From assembly GCA_020636095.1 (NCBI GenBank), contig JACJYN010000002.1, forward strand, positions 2,108,001 to 2,172,000: a stretch of 64,000 nucleotides of DNA, given 5' to 3'. Of this stretch, positions 26,720 to 36,129 are shown piece by piece (position 1 is the first letter of the stretch; every line of letters begins with the position of its first letter). This stretch comes from Lewinellaceae bacterium (lineage in GTDB: Bacteria > Bacteroidota > Bacteroidia > Chitinophagales > Saprospiraceae). The notes beneath the pieces were generated by a model that was not told the DNA's origin, did not search any database, and saw only the letters and a list, made by a program, of their open reading frames with translations. The translations under genes were made by a program, and so were the position numbers.

Positions 26720-27019
26720 TTCTATTCTTTTTTTGGTACTATTTAGGAAACTGAGAAAGGAGAAATAAGTTTACTGATGGTTTTGCGTTTTTCCAGATAG
26801 CGTGACGTAGGCCACCAATTCATTTTAAGGGTCAACCGCCACTTCGGTAACATATACACCCCTCGGTCCTGAGTAACCTGTACATTACCATCCTACATCC
26901 CTTGTTTTTAGGGTTATATGGGTTATCTTGTCTTCTTGTTAGAGTACTGGCGGCCGCCAGGTTGTTATTCTAACGTACGGGAGGTGCTATATGGCATAAA
27001 CCGCGGCCAATTGTCAATT
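26720..27019. other. Intergenic stretch before the sensor gene
   Basis: 300 bp between divergent genes. It contains the 14 bp palindrome CTGGCGGCCGCCAG (26947-26960). The reading frame of the following gene is open through the last 100 bp, but the translation there does not look like protein. No promoter pair was convincing. Confidence 0.4.
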
Positions 27020-29914
27020 ATGCGTTTTGCCTCGAGGTATATATGGTTGTTCATAGCTCTGTTGTTGCCGCTCTGCGGGTGGCCGCAGAAATTTTTAGTG
27101 ACGGTCTACAACACCGGTCAAGGCCTTCCTTCCAATCACATCCGCCAGGCCATTGAGGATAGCCTGGGCTTTCTTTGGATCGCGACGGACGCCGGCCCTT
27201 TGTACTTCAATGGCCAGCAGTTTTCCAATTACCGGCATGGTTTGAAAAGCGCCAGCATCCAGTACATTCAACAGCGGGCCGATGGCCGGTTGTGGCTTTC
27301 TACGGATGCCGGATTGGCCGAACTGAGCCGGAAAGGCGACACCCCCATGTTTCAGTCCGTTCTGCCTGCCGGGGAACCGGCCTTATATTATCCAAACCGT
27401 ATGTACGAAGATGCGAAAGGGAGGGTGTGGATCAGCCAACCCAACGCATCCGTTGCAAAATGGGATGGCCAGCGCCTCCAATTGTATCGTTTTGGGGGAG
27501 AAGTGGCTACCGGAAGTTCCGGCTCCGGTTTCTTCTTCGGGGAAGGCCCCCTGGGTAACTTTTGGGTGGGATCGAATACCGGCCATCTGTTCCTGTATCA
27601 GGAAGAAAGCGATTCTTTCCAGTTGAAAGGCCTCTTTCCACCATTTAATGCATGGGCCATCCGGGATGATTCACTCTGGCTGGCCGGGGAGGGGTTACAC
27701 CTGCTGCGAATCGAAAAAAACCAGCATGTCGATTCAGTTGGATCATTCGATACTGGAGGGAGAGAGCTTACCTGCCTGGCCTGGGGCCGAAGTGGCGAGT
27801 GGTATGCCGGAACAAATGGCGAAGGGTTCTTTCGGTTATCGTTTCAGGGGCAAACGCTCACCTTCTCCGAGGCCTTTGGCTCTAATGACCCCCACCGGGT
27901 GGATCGGCTTCCTTTTAAAACCATCAATGATATTCACATGAGCCCCAGTGGGGATATCTGGCTAAGCACCAACGAAGGGCTGGGCCTGCTACAGCCCCGT
28001 TTTTTTGAAGGCGCCAACGGCGTATCCTTTAATAACACCACTATTGTCGCTGCGATCCAGGACCGCATATATGCGTCCTTTGGGCATGTATATGAAATTG
28101 AGAAGCAAGGCCGTGAATTCTACGGCCATACCTTGCCCGGGCTGGAGCGAGGTTCCGTAAATGGCATTGCCGCTACCTCAAAGCACCTCTGGATGAGTAC
28201 TACTGATGGAGAACTCTTTACGTATGAAAACGGCAGAACAGCCAACCTTCACGATCTCACCGGGCGGGGCGGGGGAATATTTTCGCTGCTGGCTGGCAGT
28301 AATGACGATTTGTGGTTTTGCCAGGCCCCCAGAAATACGCCGCTTATAGGCCTGGCGAAAATCAAACCCAATATGGAGATACAGGCCTACGGCGCCGACA
28401 AAGGTATGGAAAGCCGGATACTGACCGTTCGCGAAAGCGAACGGGGAACGATTTACGCCGCCGGCATTGGGCCCGGCACTTATCTCTACCGATACCTTCC
28501 GGAACTGGATAACTTCCTGAATTTGAGCCTGCCTTTACCCTTTCCACATAGCTCCAACTTCGAAGTCCATGATATGGCCATTGGCCCAAAGGGGCTTGTC
28601 TGGCTGGCGTCTACAGATGGCTTACTGCGGTTCGATCTGGAACGCATCCAAAGAGTTGATTTAGGGCCCTATACCTCCCGTGAAATACGAGCGGTAGCCA
28701 TACTGAAGGACGGAAGCTTATGGCTGGCGACAGATACGGAGGGGTTACTTTTTTACAATAATGGCCACTATGTATTAGTGGGGGAAGCGAGCGGATTGCC
28801 CTCCAGGGTGGCGGCCTACCGCTGCCTGGTGAAGGATAGCCAGGAGTACCTGTGGGTAGGTACGGCTGAAGGCATGGTCCATTCTTCCCGGCCTAACCCT
28901 AAGCCGGCCAAATCCTCACACCCCATACTGCTCCAAACCATCATCAATGGTACGGAACAAAAGGGGCCGCCGGGCGATAACACCCTGCCTCCCTATGCCG
29001 ATATCCACTTGCAGTTCGCCTGCCCTGCCTATCCCGGAGAAGGCATGCTCTACGAATACCGTTTGCGGGGAAGCCCCGACAGCACCTGGAGGGCTTTTTC
29101 TCCACAACCAGGACTGTCATTTACCAAACAAGCGCCCGGCGATTACCTACTGGAGGCCCGTGCCCGTCAGGCAGGGGGCTTCGACTGGAGTGAACCGCTG
29201 CAGTGGCGGTTTCAGGTAGAACAGCATTGGTACCGGACACCGTGGGCAAAAGCGGGCTTCCTTACGGTTGGTATCCTGTTGTTGTGGGGGCTCATCCGCC
29301 TTCGCATGCACCAACTGCGAATCCGGGTGGCTACGCTCCAGCAATCCCTGGCAAAACAACACGAAGAGTATCGCCAAAAAGAGAGCTTTTTGCAGCAAAA
29401 ACTGGAAACAGCCACCCAACTGGCCGAGCGGCCGGTATCCAATCTGGAGATCTTATTTGGGCTGATCCAGAGCCTGCCTCAGGAAAGCACTCTGGAAGAC
29501 ACCATTAAAACCATGGCAAAAGCCCTGCAGGAGCCTATTGCCATCATTGCCTTTGAGTTTGCTTATCTGGATAAAAATGAGCTGGTTTTTCGAGGATACT
29601 CCCGGCGGGCGGAGAGCTTCAACCGGCGCCGGGAAGAATTCAACGAAAAAACCAATCTGGCCGCCTGGGCCATTGCCGGGAATGAGACTCTATTATTGAC
29701 CGATTTTTCCAGGCAACAGGAGCTGTACATCGAAAAAACAGGAGATTACCGCTACAATTCCGTCATAGTGGCGCCCTTCGAATTGCGGAGCGGCAAGCGT
29801 ATGGCCCTGTGTTTGTATCACCTGCGCAAAAATGCTTTCAATCAGCATGACCTGATGGCTGCTCAAATGCTGGCCCGTTACCTGGCGCTTATCCTGAAAA
29901 GGAGATTGGAATGA
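27020..29914 (+). CDS. Two-component-type sensor: beta-propeller, Y_Y_Y and GAF domains, no kinase
   Basis: 964 residues. Signal peptide (MRFASRYIWLFIALLLPLCGWPQ); about 14 propeller repeats of the LP...SLGFLWIATDAGP and GRLWLSTDAGL type (regulator propellers, residues about 30-640); a Y_Y_Y domain (LLQTIINGTE...YEYRLRGSPDSTW, about 655-750); one membrane helix (AGFLTVGILLLWGLIRLRM, about 755-775); a coiled coil; and a C-terminal GAF-like domain (about 825-960). Bacteroidota proteins with this sensor half normally end in a histidine kinase, HTH or PP2C/GGDEF output; here the chain ends right after GAF. The ATG at 27020 places the signal peptide at the N-terminus. Its stop codon abuts a small inverted-repeat element. 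Confidence 0.8.
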   Translation: MRFASRYIWLFIALLLPLCGWPQKFLVTVYNTGQGLPSNHIRQAIEDSLGFLWIATDAGPLYFNGQQFSNYRHGLKSASIQYIQQRADGRLWLSTDAGLAELSRKGDTPMFQSVLPAGEPALYYPNRMYEDAKGRVWISQPNASVAKWDGQRLQLYRFGGEVATGSSGSGFFFGEGPLGNFWVGSNTGHLFLYQEESDSFQLKGLFPPFNAWAIRDDSLWLAGEGLHLLRIEKNQHVDSVGSFDTGGRELTCLAWGRSGEWYAGTNGEGFFRLSFQGQTLTFSEAFGSNDPHRVDRLPFKTINDIHMSPSGDIWLSTNEGLGLLQPRFFEGANGVSFNNTTIVAAIQDRIYASFGHVYEIEKQGREFYGHTLPGLERGSVNGIAATSKHLWMSTTDGELFTYENGRTANLHDLTGRGGGIFSLLAGSNDDLWFCQAPRNTPLIGLAKIKPNMEIQAYGADKGMESRILTVRESERGTIYAAGIGPGTYLYRYLPELDNFLNLSLPLPFPHSSNFEVHDMAIGPKGLVWLASTDGLLRFDLERIQRVDLGPYTSREIRAVAILKDGSLWLATDTEGLLFYNNGHYVLVGEASGLPSRVAAYRCLVKDSQEYLWVGTAEGMVHSSRPNPKPAKSSHPILLQTIINGTEQKGPPGDNTLPPYADIHLQFACPAYPGEGMLYEYRLRGSPDSTWRAFSPQPGLSFTKQAPGDYLLEARARQAGGFDWSEPLQWRFQVEQHWYRTPWAKAGFLTVGILLLWGLIRLRMHQLRIRVATLQQSLAKQHEEYRQKESFLQQKLETATQLAERPVSNLEILFGLIQSLPQESTLEDTIKTMAKALQEPIAIIAFEFAYLDKNELVFRGYSRRAESFNRRREEFNEKTNLAAWAIAGNETLLLTDFSRQQELYIEKTGDYRYNSVIVAPFELRSGKRMALCLYHLRKNAFNQHDLMAAQMLARYLALILKRRLE

Positions 29915-30036
29915 GGCTACCAGTCTAGCGTTGGACGAGTTCGCGGTTCGGTATTCGCTGTTCGCAACCGCGGCAGGCTGCTTGGGCTTACCTGCTTCTA
30001 ACCGTGTCCAACCTTAGACTGGTAGCCTGGAATGAG
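29908..30036. mobile_element. MITE-like inverted repeat with 8 bp flanking direct repeats
   Basis: Imperfect 23 bp inverted arms, AGGCTACCAGTCTAGCGTTG.. (29914-29936) and its complement (30006-30028, two mismatches), enclose a GC-rich loop with CGGTATTCGCTGTTCGC. GGAATGAG occurs directly on both sides (29908-29915 and 30029-30036), as a target duplication would. The left copy includes the stop codon of the sensor gene. No transposase frame inside. Confidence 0.6.
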
Positions 30037-30130
30037 ATAACCCTCACGATAATGAGTTGTTTATCGCAGCCTCCCGGCTACGGAGCCAGGTTCTGCCCTA
30101 CCATGATCTCTGCGCGGAATTAAATCCATA

Positions 30131-30168
30131 CCGGTAAAATGCCATTTCAAAAAATGGCATTTTACCGG
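30131..30168. promoter_or_regulatory. Strong hairpin 25 bp before the serine-biosynthesis gene
   Basis: Perfect 17 bp arms CCGGTAAAATGCCATTT (30131-30147) and complement (30152-30168) with a CAAA loop. It ends 25 bp before the ATG at 30194, so it would lie in the leader if transcription starts upstream. There is no U-run, which argues against an ordinary terminator. Confidence 0.6.
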
Positions 30169-30193
30169 GAAAGGGTATAACTTCGCGCCCATT

Positions 30194-32089
30194 ATGAAAA
30201 AACCTTATTTTATCATCGATTTCGACAGTACTTTCACCCGCATCGAGGCCTTAGACCTCCTGGCGGAGATCGTGCTGTCAAATACCCACCCCAAGAAACG
30301 GGATAAAATCCTGCAACAAATTCAGGATATTACGAATCAGGGGATGGACGGTTCACTGGACTTCCGCAGCTCGCTCACTCAGCGGCTGGCGTTGCTCCAT
30401 GTACACAGGGAAGACATTCAGGAACTGGCCGAACAGTTGAAAAAACAGGTCTCTCCTTCTTTCCTCCGCAATCAAAAGCACCTCAACGCCTTGCGGGAAA
30501 CCGTCTTTGTCGTTTCCAACGGCTTTGCGGACTTCATCACCCCGGTGATTGTCGACTACGGGCTGATCGCCGAGAATGTTTTTGCCAATGAGTTTCTCTA
30601 CGATGAAGAGGGCTTTGTTACCGGCTTTAATCCGGATATCCCGCTATCTCGTAGCGGCGGCAAATCGCAGGTGATCAAGAACCTGAAGCTCAAGGGGGAT
30701 GTATACGTCATTGGAGATGGGGCCAACGACCTGGAGATTCGCAAGGCCGGGTTTGCCAATAAATTTTATCTTTTCACCGAGAATGTCGAACGGGAGAAGG
30801 TCAAAAAAGAGGCCGATCACATTGCTCCGAGTTTTGACGAAATCTTATATGAACTAAAAATGAGCCGTTCATTGTCTTATCCAAAGAACCGCATCAAGGT
30901 ATTACTGCTGGAAGGGGTACACCCCGCCGCTGCCAAGCGGTTCGAGCAGGAAGGGTATAAAGTAGAATACCTGGAGACGGCCCTGAGTGAGGATGAATTG
31001 TGTAAAAAGATCAAGAATGTCAACATTCTGGGCATCCGTTCCAAAACGCAGATTACCGAAAAGGTCATCGCCAGCGCCAAACGGCTGATCAATGTCGGGG
31101 CCTTTTGCATCGGCACCAACCAAATCGACCTGGAGGCTTGTACCCGGCACGGGGTGGCCGTGTTCAACGCGCCATTCAGCAATACCCGTTCGGTGGTGGA
31201 ACTCGCTATTGCCGAGATCATCATGCTGGTGCGCAATTTACCGGATAAAGCCCGCGCCATGCACAACGGCAAATGGGAAAAATCGGCCAGGGCGGCCCAT
31301 GAGGTGCGTGGCAAGAAGCTGGGCATCGTCGGTTACGGCAATATTGGCGCTCAGCTATCGGTACTGGGGGAAGCCCTGGGGCTGGAGGTTTATTTCTACG
31401 ATATTGCCGACAAACTTTCGCTGGGCAATGCCCGCAAATGCAATAGTTTGGATGAACTGCTATCTACCGCAGACATCGTGACCCTGCACGTTGACGGCCG
31501 CCCGGAAAACGACCGGATTTTCGGGCCGGAGCAGTTTGCCAAAATGAAGGACGGCGCTATCTTCCTCAACCTGGCCCGTGGCCAGGTGGTGCAGGTTGAT
31601 GCCTTGCGGGATGCGATCCTCTCCGGCAAGCTCGGGGGCTGTGCCGTGGACGTCTTTCCCAGCGAACCCAAGAGCAACAACGAACCCTTCGAATCGGAGC
31701 TCGTCGGCCTGCCCAACACCATACTGACGCCTCATATCGGTGGCAGCACGGCCGAAGCACAGGAAAACATCGGCCAGTTTGTACCCAATAAGATCATTCA
31801 GTACATCAATACGGGCAGTACGACCGGAAGCGTCAACTTCCCCAATGTCCAACTATCAGGGTTTAAGGAGTCCCACCGCCTACTGCACATCCACCACAAT
31901 GTACCCAATGTGCTGGCTCAAATCGACCAGATTCTGGCGCGTTATAACATCAATATCCTCGGCCAGTATCTGAAGACCAACGAGCAGATCGGCTATGTGA
32001 TCACCGATGTAGACCAGGTTTACGGACAGGAGCTGATCGAAGAATTGAAACAGATTGAACCGACCATTTGGTTCCGAGTGCTGTATTAG
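30194..32089 (+). CDS. serA: Phosphoserine phosphatase - phosphoglycerate dehydrogenase fusion (SerB-SerA)
   Basis: 631 residues with two enzymes of serine synthesis. Residues 1-220 are a HAD phosphatase like SerB: IIDFDSTFT with nucleophile Asp9 and Asp11, VVSNGF, GGKSQVIKNL, and VIGDGANDLEI. Residues about 235-545 are D-3-phosphoglycerate dehydrogenase: LLLEGVHPAA, GIRSKTQIT, NAD site GIVGYGNIGAQ, LNLARGQVVQ (Arg), PHIGGSTAEAQ (His). An ACT domain occupies about 555-631 and may be where serine gives feedback. The fusion joins the first and last steps of the pathway; the middle enzyme SerC is not adjacent. Related fusions occur in other Bacteroidota. A 17 bp hairpin precedes the start and a perfect hairpin follows the stop. 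Confidence 0.9.
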   Translation: MKKPYFIIDFDSTFTRIEALDLLAEIVLSNTHPKKRDKILQQIQDITNQGMDGSLDFRSSLTQRLALLHVHREDIQELAEQLKKQVSPSFLRNQKHLNALRETVFVVSNGFADFITPVIVDYGLIAENVFANEFLYDEEGFVTGFNPDIPLSRSGGKSQVIKNLKLKGDVYVIGDGANDLEIRKAGFANKFYLFTENVEREKVKKEADHIAPSFDEILYELKMSRSLSYPKNRIKVLLLEGVHPAAAKRFEQEGYKVEYLETALSEDELCKKIKNVNILGIRSKTQITEKVIASAKRLINVGAFCIGTNQIDLEACTRHGVAVFNAPFSNTRSVVELAIAEIIMLVRNLPDKARAMHNGKWEKSARAAHEVRGKKLGIVGYGNIGAQLSVLGEALGLEVYFYDIADKLSLGNARKCNSLDELLSTADIVTLHVDGRPENDRIFGPEQFAKMKDGAIFLNLARGQVVQVDALRDAILSGKLGGCAVDVFPSEPKSNNEPFESELVGLPNTILTPHIGGSTAEAQENIGQFVPNKIIQYINTGSTTGSVNFPNVQLSGFKESHRLLHIHHNVPNVLAQIDQILARYNINILGQYLKTNEQIGYVITDVDQVYGQELIEELKQIEPTIWFRVLY

Positions 32090-32096
32090 CAGGGTT

Positions 32097-32151
32097 GTCA
32101 GTTGATAGTTGTTGGTTTGGGTACTCATGAAACCAACAACTATCAACTGAC
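32097..32151. terminator. Bidirectional terminator-like hairpin
   Basis: Perfect 22 bp arms (32097-32118 and 32130-32151), beginning GTCAGTTGATAGTTGTTGG, with an 11 nt loop. It lies between the stops of the serine gene (plus) and the large exported protein (minus). Confidence 0.75.
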
Positions 32152-32170
32152 TGAACCTTCTCCGGGCCGT

Positions 32171-35100
32171 CTACATATCCGCCTCCATAAACTCCTCCTT
32201 GCTTCGGTAGGTAATCTCCGGCAAATTCTCTGCGGCCAGGGCGGCGTTGAGTTCGGCCAGCTTGTCCATCATGCCCTCCATTTTCGCCTGGGCTCCTTCC
32301 AACTGGGAAGACAACAGCTTCAGGTTTTGCAGCTGGGCATTGGACGGCCGGCCGGCATAACCGGCGACTGCGCTGTAGAGGGAAGCGATCTTTTCGCGCA
32401 GTTTGGGTTCAGCCTGGCCGACGTAGTTATCGCCGGTGGTGACGACCAGTTCTTCCTTCATCGTTTGGAGTTCAGCAGCAAAGGGATCCAGCAGTTTCAT
32501 CACCTTTTTAGAGGGCGTTTTTTCCCGGGCCATACCGGCCCCTTCCATCATCTTATCCGTTTGGTCGATGAGGTAAGCCAGGCTTTCATTCATCTGATAG
32601 AGCTTCATGGCCGCCTCGTGCTGGGCTTCCCGGCCGGCATCGGTGTGGATGGACTCAGGATCGGGAATCAGGGTGAGCGTAGTCTCATAAACCTCCTTCC
32701 CTTTCGTGAGGCGCACGGTGTAGTCGCCGGGAGGTACCGTAGGAGTGGTGAACCCTCCGAAGGTGAAGGTCTTAGCGGCGGCAATTTTGGGCATCTTATA
32801 ACGATAGTTCCACGACACCTGATTGATGCCTTTGGCCTTTCCGGGCGCCAGGTCAGCAACCTGTTCACCCGATGAGTCGAATATCTCCAAGGTCATTTTG
32901 CCGAACGTGTGGCGTTTCTTCAGGTAGTATACGATCTGTGCGGCGGAGGTGGGGTTGTCGCCGACGAACTCGCCAAAGGCGGCGGTCCCTCCCAGGTCGG
33001 AAGACTCTTTGATGATCGCGGGCGGGCGCTCAAAGAAGTGAAAATCCTTGGCGGCGATTTCCGGAGTCAATTGGCGAAGGGGAGTCACATCGTCTATGAT
33101 AATGATGCCCCGTCCGTGGGTAGCCAGCACCAGCGCATGGTCCCGGGGGTGAAGCGTCAGGTGGTGGACGGCAACGGCGGGCATGTTATTGGTGAACTTC
33201 GACCAGTTCCGGCCGCCATCAACAGTGATGTACAAGCCCAACTCTGTTCCCAGGTAGAGCAGGTTTGGGTTCACGAAGTCTTCCTGTATGCTACGGGCGA
33301 AGCCTTGAATATCATCTGTGACGATAGATGTCCAGGACTGGCCCCCATCGGTTGTTTTATATACATAGGTATTGCCGTCATTTTGGGTATGCCCGTCGAA
33401 GACAGCATAGGCTGTTTGTTTGTTGAAAGTGCTGGGTTCGATGTGGTACACCCAGGTGTTTTTCGGTAACCCTGGTATGTTACCGCCCACATTGGCCCAG
33501 TTTTTGCCGCCATCCATGGTCAGTTGTACATTGCCATCATCGGTTCCTGCCCAGATCACTTGCTCGTCGAGCGGAGACTCTGCGATGGTAAAGACCGTAC
33601 AATGGTTTTCGGCGCCGGAGTTGTCGGTACTAAGCCCTCCGCTTTCCTCCTGGCGCTGTTTGGCAGGGTCGTTGGTCGTCAGGTCGGGAGAAATTTTTTC
33701 CCATGTCTCCCCCTGATCTTCCGAGCGGTGGACAAACTGGCTACCGACGTAGAGACGGGAGGGCTGGTGGACGCTGGTGGAAATGGGCGTATTCCAGTTG
33801 AAGCGCAATTTGGGGTCCCCTTCTTCGGCGTAGGGCTTGATGGTTTTAATCTGGGCCTTGGAAATGTCGACCCGCCACAACCCCTCAGCGCCCTGCATTT
33901 CGGAATAGCAGATATTGGGGTCTTCCGGATGTGGATATACCCGGAAGCCGTCGCCATAGCCCACCCCCTGCCAGTCGCGTGGCTCGATGCCGCCGGGGCT
34001 GGCCGAGGGGCCTATCCAGGAACCATTGTCTTGCAAGCCGCCGTACACGCGGAAAGGCTGCTGCATATCCACTGTTACATGGTAGTATTGAGATACGGGT
34101 AGCCCCTTGACCATTTCCCAAACCGTACCCCCGTCCCAGGAGCGGTACACCCCGCCGTCGCTGCCCAGATAAATCCGGTCCGAATCGTTGACGTCGAACC
34201 AAAAGTCGTGAATATCAGAATGTACGCCGCTGCCGATCGGCCGGAAGGTTTTACCCCCGTCTTTACTAATGGAGCCACTCAAGCCAGCCTTGCAAACTAC
34301 ATCAGGATTGCGCGGATCAACGACGATGCGCGAAAAGTAGAAAGGCCTCACCGCCAGCTCAAAATCCTTGTTGAGGTGCTCCCAACTGGCGCCCCCATCA
34401 TCGGAGCGATACAGGCCTTTGCCTTCGTCCTTTTCAGATTCAATGACCGAATAGAGGATATTGGGGCTGGAAGGAGCTATAGCGATTGCGATGCGCCCCA
34501 TTTTACCTTCCGGAAACCCGTTGTGGATTTTATTCCAGGTTGCGCCCCCATCGACAGATTTATATAACGCGCAATTTTCACCCCCGGAATTAAAGGAGTA
34601 GGCCGTTCTCCTGAACTCCCAGAAAGCGGCATAAAGCGTATTGGGGTCGTTGGGGTCCATTGCGAGGTCGGAGCAGCCCGTCGTTGGATCGACATACAGG
34701 ATTTTTTGCCAGCTGGCGCCGCCGTCGATCGTTTTGTATACACCTCTATCCTCACTATCACCCCAGAGGGCGCCCATGACACCAACGTACACTTCGTTGG
34801 AATTCCGGGGGTTGATTTTTATGCTGCTGATGCGTTCAGATTTTGGCAAGCCCATCAGGCGCCAGTTCTTTCCTCCGTCTGAAGACCGGTACAGGCCGTT
34901 GCCCACAGAGACGCTGTTGCGGGTCCAGCATTCGCCGGTACCCACCCAGATAACCTGATCCGGCTCCTGGGGGTCTACAGCGATGGCGCCGACAGACTGC
35001 GGATAGTCATCAAAAACAGACTTAAAAGTGACGCCGCCGTCGGTAGACTGCCAGACGCCGCCACCAGCAGCTCCGGCATAGAGTATCTTGGGGTCGGTAG

Positions 35101-35263
35101 GGTGGCCTTCCAGGTCAGTTATCCGGCCGCTCATCAGCGCCGGGCCGATGTGGCGGGCGCGCATTGAGCCGAACAGGGCATCCCCCTTGGGGAAGTCAAC
35201 ATCCTGGCTGTGCAGGGGATACCATAACAAAAAGAGAAACGGGAGTAAAAACGGCCTGAGCAT
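32171..35263 (-). CDS. Exported BNR/sortilin-type multi-repeat protein
   Basis: 1030 residues. Signal peptide (MLRPFLLPFLFLLWYPLHS), then a long series of beta-propeller repeats of the sortilin/VPS10-BNR kind, with recurring S.DGG..W motifs (GVWQSTDGGVTF, GLYRSSDGGKNW, GVYKTIDGGASW, ALYKSVDGGATW, GLYRSDDGGASW), probably two propellers up to about residue 740, and a C-terminal beta-sandwich plus helical tail (about 750-1030). Databases often call such proteins glycosyl hydrolases, but no catalytic residues can be pointed out, so that name is not supported. There is no lipobox and no type IX sorting tail. It may be co-transcribed with nothing; the terminator of the next minus-strand gene lies upstream. 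Confidence 0.85.
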   Translation of the reverse strand: MLRPFLLPFLFLLWYPLHSQDVDFPKGDALFGSMRARHIGPALMSGRITDLEGHPTDPKILYAGAAGGGVWQSTDGGVTFKSVFDDYPQSVGAIAVDPQEPDQVIWVGTGECWTRNSVSVGNGLYRSSDGGKNWRLMGLPKSERISSIKINPRNSNEVYVGVMGALWGDSEDRGVYKTIDGGASWQKILYVDPTTGCSDLAMDPNDPNTLYAAFWEFRRTAYSFNSGGENCALYKSVDGGATWNKIHNGFPEGKMGRIAIAIAPSSPNILYSVIESEKDEGKGLYRSDDGGASWEHLNKDFELAVRPFYFSRIVVDPRNPDVVCKAGLSGSISKDGGKTFRPIGSGVHSDIHDFWFDVNDSDRIYLGSDGGVYRSWDGGTVWEMVKGLPVSQYYHVTVDMQQPFRVYGGLQDNGSWIGPSASPGGIEPRDWQGVGYGDGFRVYPHPEDPNICYSEMQGAEGLWRVDISKAQIKTIKPYAEEGDPKLRFNWNTPISTSVHQPSRLYVGSQFVHRSEDQGETWEKISPDLTTNDPAKQRQEESGGLSTDNSGAENHCTVFTIAESPLDEQVIWAGTDDGNVQLTMDGGKNWANVGGNIPGLPKNTWVYHIEPSTFNKQTAYAVFDGHTQNDGNTYVYKTTDGGQSWTSIVTDDIQGFARSIQEDFVNPNLLYLGTELGLYITVDGGRNWSKFTNNMPAVAVHHLTLHPRDHALVLATHGRGIIIIDDVTPLRQLTPEIAAKDFHFFERPPAIIKESSDLGGTAAFGEFVGDNPTSAAQIVYYLKKRHTFGKMTLEIFDSSGEQVADLAPGKAKGINQVSWNYRYKMPKIAAAKTFTFGGFTTPTVPPGDYTVRLTKGKEVYETTLTLIPDPESIHTDAGREAQHEAAMKLYQMNESLAYLIDQTDKMMEGAGMAREKTPSKKVMKLLDPFAAELQTMKEELVVTTGDNYVGQAEPKLREKIASLYSAVAGYAGRPSNAQLQNLKLLSSQLEGAQAKMEGMMDKLAELNAALAAENLPEITYRSKEEFMEADM

Positions 35264-35309
35264 AATTCTTCCAGGGTTAGGTTAAAGAATAGAATGGACA
35301 TTTATAAAA

Positions 35310-35351
35310 ATTGGCCAGGCGTAAGGAGCCCCCCTGTAGCACCTGGCCAAT
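35310..35351 (-). terminator. Terminator of the LolA-like gene
   Basis: Perfect 10 bp stem ATTGGCCAGG / CCTGGCCAAT with a 22 nt loop. On the minus strand it runs into TTTTTATAAA, and it starts 8 bp past the stop of the LolA-like gene. Confidence 0.7.
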
Positions 35352-35358
35352 GATCGGT

Positions 35359-36129
35359 TTACTCTTTGCTTTCGGTGGGAGCAGGTTCCGGATAATTGAA
35401 AAGGCCATCTTCGACCGCTGCATTCAGTTCGATTTTTTCCACGGTAAGGTCAAAGACCGTCTGCCCCTGGAACTTCTGAGCGATATTGAACGGAAAATAG
35501 AGCCCTTCCACCTCCTGGTAATCGCTAAAATAAGTTTGAGAAGCCTGCCCTTTCATCGGTCCGCTTTTGGCATACTCCTCCTGCATGATAGGTACGAAGG
35601 CCTCCTTGTCAAAGTAGTAGTAGCTGAAATTATCCTCTTCCTTACCATCGACCACTACCGGTTTTTTGGTCAGTTTCACTTTGAAGCAGGCGGTACCTTC
35701 TACTTCTTCTTCCCCTTCCAGCGCCACTGAATAGCCCTTATCACTGTATTGGAGAAACGCATTCAGAAAGTCCATATCGCTTTTCATAACTTCAGACTGC
35801 TCTGCGTCCCACTTTTCAGCTTCCATGGTCATGAAGTTGGTAGACCAGCCTTCTTCACCGTTGAAGGCCATTTGAGTAACCTCCTTTCCCTGAAACACCA
35901 TATCCATCCGCATCATACCCGGCGGCTTCTGGTACATCGTGATCGGCAATTCCATACCCTGCGCTTTGGCCTTGGCCGTCATTTTTGTGCTACTGACGGC
36001 ACTCAGTTGCTCTTTGCCGCCAATCGCCTCCAGGTAATTATCGACGATCTCTTCTGCCGTTTGTGCCTGAAGGGTTGAAAGGCCAGCTATGAACAGCAAA
36101 GCAGAAAAAAGAATTAACATTTTTTTCAT
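35359..36129 (-). CDS. LolA-like outer membrane lipoprotein-sorting family protein
   Basis: 256 residues. Signal peptide (MKKMLILFSALLFIAGLSTLQAQ), then TAEEIVDNYLEAIGGKEQLSAVSSTKMTAK, the start of the LolA/LolB-like half-barrel typical of this Bacteroidota periplasmic family; many beta strands and an acidic end. The fold suggests binding of a lipid or hydrophobic ligand. It is not LolA itself, so the cargo is unknown. Single gene with its own terminator. Confidence 0.78.
   Translation of the reverse strand: MKKMLILFSALLFIAGLSTLQAQTAEEIVDNYLEAIGGKEQLSAVSSTKMTAKAKAQGMELPITMYQKPPGMMRMDMVFQGKEVTQMAFNGEEGWSTNFMTMEAEKWDAEQSEVMKSDMDFLNAFLQYSDKGYSVALEGEEEVEGTACFKVKLTKKPVVVDGKEEDNFSYYYFDKEAFVPIMQEEYAKSGPMKGQASQTYFSDYQEVEGLYFPFNIAQKFQGQTVFDLTVEKIELNAAVEDGLFNYPEPAPTESKE

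Noticed and set aside
32171..35263. Glycosyl hydrolase annotation for the large BNR protein
   Set aside because: Only the propeller repeats are visible; no catalytic residues of a hydrolase family could be identified.
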